NCBI GenBank assembly: GCA_019308655.1
Contig: JAFDHS010000089.1
Location: 1-7,426 of the forward strand
Direction: 5' to 3'
Source: Deltaproteobacteria bacterium
GTDB lineage: Bacteria; Desulfobacterota; Desulfobacteria; Desulfobacterales; JAFDHS01
DNA: 7,426 bases
The position numbers were made by a program, and so were the translations under genes. Of the stretch, positions 5,575-7,426 are shown in pieces. Position 1 is the stretch's first letter. Each line of letters opens with the position of its first letter. The notes under the pieces were generated by a model. That model was not told where the DNA came from, searched no databases, and worked only from the letters and a program-made list of their open reading frames with translations.

Positions 5575-5839
5575 CGTACGGAAAAAATAAAAATCTTTAA
5601 CTGAAATTACTTTTGGGTTTATCGCAAGATATTGATGCGGTCAAGAATTAAATTCAATATGTGGTATATAAGATGCTATTGTGAGATTAATGAAAATTGC
5701 AAATAATATCAGAAACCTATAACTGATCTAAGAGCGTTTGGAGGTGAGGAGCCTTTTGTCATTTCTTGATTTTTTTAGAATAGACAGGTAATGTTGAAAA
5801 AACTGATGTAAAATCAATTTGATAAAACTGAGAAATAGT
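5575..5839. other. AT-rich intergenic region before the small membrane protein gene
   Basis: No full gene is seen. A CCGTACGG palindrome (5574-5581) abuts the inverted-repeat element. A strong ribosome-binding sequence, GGAGGTGA (5740-5747), is followed 8 nt later by TTG at 5756, opening an 11-codon frame (MSFLDFFRIDR, stop at 5789-5791). Its TAA overlaps an ATG that opens a 6-codon frame. This may be a leader peptide or the front end of a deleted gene. No clear promoter box pair was found. Confidence 0.45.
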
Positions 5840-6100
5840 ATGCTTTACAACAAGAATCGGTCATCCAGAAAGGTATATATTCCATGGTATGACTCTGACC
5901 CCATATGTTTTACCGTAATTTTCTTTATGGTTCTTATCTTTTTGTTTGGGGTATCAGGTATTGTTTTTGCGCTGGAAAAGGTTGAATATAACGAGCACGT
6001 ATGGGTTCCTTGTGTTTTGGTAATAATGAGCGGATTGGTGGCGATCTCCATTATAACCCGTCTGGTTAAAAGATATATCCGGAAAGCGAAGGAGCATTGA
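5840..6100 (+). CDS. small two-helix inner-membrane protein of unknown function
   Basis: 86 residues that I cannot name. The N-terminal 20 residues are polar and basic (NKNRSSRK) and lead to PWYDSDPIC. A hydrophobic helix follows (about 22-46), then a short acidic linker (EKVEYNEH), a second helix (about 54-76) and a basic tail (KRYIRKAKEH). Charge distribution suggests both ends lie in the cytoplasm. ATG 5840 is preferred to the in-frame TTG at 5819, although its ribosome site (GAG about 8 nt upstream) is weak. The gene converges on the thioredoxin/ccdA pair. Two clean membrane segments and the absence of shadowing by another gene support it being real. Confidence 0.6.
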   Translation: MLYNKNRSSRKVYIPWYDSDPICFTVIFFMVLIFLFGVSGIVFALEKVEYNEHVWVPCVLVIMSGLVAISIITRLVKRYIRKAKEH

Positions 6101-6112
6101 CAGGATTATACA

Positions 6113-6134
6113 TTCCCACGAAGGAGCGTGGGAA
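6113..6134. repeat. REP-like hairpin between convergent genes
   Basis: TTCCCACG (6113-6120) pairs perfectly with CGTGGGAA (6127-6134) around an AAGGAG loop. Palindromes built on TTCCCACG/CGTGGGAA are a familiar dispersed intergenic repeat in many Proteobacteria-like genomes. There is no T-tract on either side, so it is not a canonical terminator, but it lies in the 68-nt gap between two convergent genes. Confidence 0.6.
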
Positions 6135-6168
6135 CGGAAAAAGTCGGCATTCTCTATCTTTGGATTTT

Positions 6169-6633
6169 TTACTTTGTGCCTTCTACAAATTTTTTGAATG
6201 TCTTTTTCTTATAGCTGTCCGTGTTGATGAATTTGAGGAACTTGAGAAATCGATCGGCCGGGATATAGCCCGGCAGGTTAGTTATTTTTTTCCCATCTTC
6301 GGACATGAACCAGGAGGTGGGGAGCCCTCGGACGCCAAAATCAGCCCCTATTTTCTTTTTTTTATCCGTATTCACCATAATAGAAATAAAATTCTCATCA
6401 AGGCAGGTGAGTATGGAATTCACTTTCAGCGTTGTTTTTTTCATTTTTGTGCAATAGCCGCACCAGTCGGTGTAGAAAAAAATAAATATTTTTTTCTGTT
6501 CGGTTTTTCCCTTTGCTATGCCTTCTTCATAAGAATACCATTTGATGTTGTCTGAAGATGCAAAACTTTTCGGCAGCCATGCCGCCAAACAAAAAAAGAC
6601 GATCCCAAAAATACAGAAATATTTTAATCTCAT
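6169..6633 (-). CDS. exported thioredoxin-like protein
   Basis: 154 residues. A signal peptide covers residues 1-25 (basic MRLK, hydrophobic FGIVFFCLAAWL, cleavage after SFA). The thioredoxin-fold active site is WCGYC (W57, C58, C61), preceded by the strand KIFIFFYTD. The cis-Pro loop is GLPTSWF (P105), followed by GYIPADRFLKFL. The mature protein should act in the periplasm as a reductant, kept reduced by the CcdA-type membrane protein encoded just upstream and serving cytochrome c maturation or general thiol repair. The specific client is not visible. It belongs to the thioredoxin_7/DUF255-like small thioredoxins rather than classical TlpA. ATG 6633 has AAGGAG 8 nt upstream and lies 16 nt after the ccdA stop. 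A competing ATG 5 nt upstream opens only a two-codon frame. Confidence 0.9.
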   Translation of the reverse strand: MRLKYFCIFGIVFFCLAAWLPKSFASSDNIKWYSYEEGIAKGKTEQKKIFIFFYTDWCGYCTKMKKTTLKVNSILTCLDENFISIMVNTDKKKKIGADFGVRGLPTSWFMSEDGKKITNLPGYIPADRFLKFLKFINTDSYKKKTFKKFVEGTK

Positions 6634-6649
6634 TGCATGAGCTCCTTCC

Positions 6650-7380
6650 CTAAAATATAAATTGACCGGTTAAAAGAAAAAGTCCCACAAGTATCAATAA
6701 TACACCTGATCCAAAGTTCACATATTTAATTACTTTTGCCACTTTTTTCATAAAAACGATCAAAAAATTGATAAAGAGTGACATGATGATAAAAGGCATG
6801 GCCAGCCCTAAGGAATAGATGCCCAGAAGGGCGATTCCCTCCCAAATGGTTTCCCGGCTGCCGGCCATAATAAGAATCGATCCCAGCAAAGGGCCGATGC
6901 AGCGGCCATAATAAGAATCGATCCCAGCAAAGGGCCGATGCAGGGACTCCAGCCCGCGCCAAAGGCCATGCCTATAATAAAGGTCCCGGACATATACAGC
7001 GGTTTTTTTTGCAGAGAGATACGTTTCTCAAAATCAAGGCCTCGGATGCGTATCAGACCGGTTAAATGGACCCCTAAAATAATAATGATAATGCCGCCGA
7101 CAATTCTGATAATTTCTTTGTATTTGTATATCAACCCCCCAAGATAAGAGGCTGATGCGCCCATGAGAATAAAAACAAGGGAAAAACCGGCAACATAAGA
7201 CAGGGTGGAAAAGAAAACCCTTTTCCGGATTTGCGAATTGCATTCCGCAGTCAGCTCGTTTAAGGAGAAACCGGTTATAAAGGTAAAATATGCCGGTATC
7301 AGCGGCAGCACGCAGGGAGAAAAAAAAGATAAAAGCCCTGCCAGAAAAGCTGCGGGATAAGGTATGTTTTCAGCAAACAT
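6650..7380 (-). pseudogene. ccdA: ccdA-like cytochrome c biogenesis / thiol-disulfide transporter, frameshifted
   Basis: The first 159 codons from ATG 7380 are a normal CcdA/DsbD-beta protein: FLAGLLSFFSPCVLPLIPAY with redox C23, membrane segments near 55-80 and 90-110, then GAGWSPCIGP with redox C147. At 6902/6903 a 41-bp tandem duplication shifts the frame, giving about 31 aberrant residues and a stop at 6808. The lost 3' part (to the TAG at 6650) reads GSRETIWEGIALLGIYSLGL and on to LVGLFLLTGQFIF in another frame. Deleting one repeat copy leaves 690 bp, a continuous 229-residue protein of ordinary CcdA length. As it stands the product keeps both cysteines but loses the last two membrane helices, so it is probably inactive. 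The ribosome site before 7380 is poor. It forms an operon with the thioredoxin gene, which could suffer polarity. An assembly or sequencing error must be considered. Confidence 0.88.
6862..6943. repeat. 41-bp exact tandem duplication inside ccdA
   Basis: Two identical 41-bp copies lie head to tail at 6862-6902 and 6903-6943, each opening CGGCCATAATAAG and ending GGGCCGATGCAG. Since 41 is not a multiple of three, the copy breaks the reading frame. Because the copies are exactly identical, the event is recent or artefactual. Confidence 0.97.
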
Positions 7381-7426
7381 TTTTTAAAAAGGGTAATATC
7401 TTTTTGATTCGGTCGGTTAATGATGT

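Noticed and set aside
6097..6555. 152-codon plus-strand frame opposite the thioredoxin gene
   Set aside because: The opposite strand encodes a clear thioredoxin with signal peptide and WCGYC; this frame is its shadow.
6650..6889. Independent 79-residue membrane protein
   Set aside because: It starts at a TTG inside the duplicated segment and is exactly the missing C-terminus of CcdA, so it is the 3' piece of a frameshifted gene.

Overview
The window looks like a chromosomal stretch of an anaerobic or facultatively anaerobic bacterium of moderate to low GC. Class III (oxygen-sensitive) ribonucleotide reductase, a CcdA/thioredoxin periplasmic redox pair and several intergenic palindromes would fit a Desulfobacterota (Desulfobacterales-like) genome. 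That placement is an inference from gene content and style, since no rRNA or other phylogenetic marker is present.

Layout. Positions 1-136 are non-coding, with a possible promoter. Positions about 137-615 hold the most unusual object: a roughly 270-nt highly structured RNA that I recognise as a HEARO/IscB-type omegaRNA, then about 150 nt of AT-rich sequence with no IscB reading frame, then a hairpin with the same architecture as the hairpin at the 5' end of the RNA. I read this as a non-autonomous (iscB-less) ISC-like IS200/IS605-superfamily element, i.e. an orphan omegaRNA. A two-CBS-domain protein gene (655-1056, +) starts 40 bp after the right-end hairpin.

Positions 1335-2131 (-) encode a toxin-first toxin-antitoxin-like pair: a DUF4258-type small protein followed by a YgiT/MqsA-type zinc-finger plus Xre-HTH protein. 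Positions 2248-5174 (-) encode nrdD and nrdG, the anaerobic ribonucleoside-triphosphate reductase and its radical SAM activase. The two are separated by a perfect heptanucleotide array that puts ten evenly spaced GGG tracts on the mRNA strand.

Positions 5175-5839 are a large intergenic region with an 87-bp element bounded by perfect 19-bp inverted repeats. A small two-helix membrane protein gene follows (5840-6100, +). Positions 6169-7380 (-) encode a CcdA-like membrane thiol transporter and an exported thioredoxin-like protein 16 nt behind it. The ccdA frame is broken by an exact 41-bp tandem duplication; removing one copy restores a normal 229-residue protein.

Working together: NrdG makes the glycyl radical in NrdD for anaerobic dNTP synthesis. 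CcdA would pass reducing equivalents across the membrane to the periplasmic thioredoxin-like protein, but in this sequence CcdA lacks its last membrane segments. The TA pair and the ISC-like element are accessory cargo.
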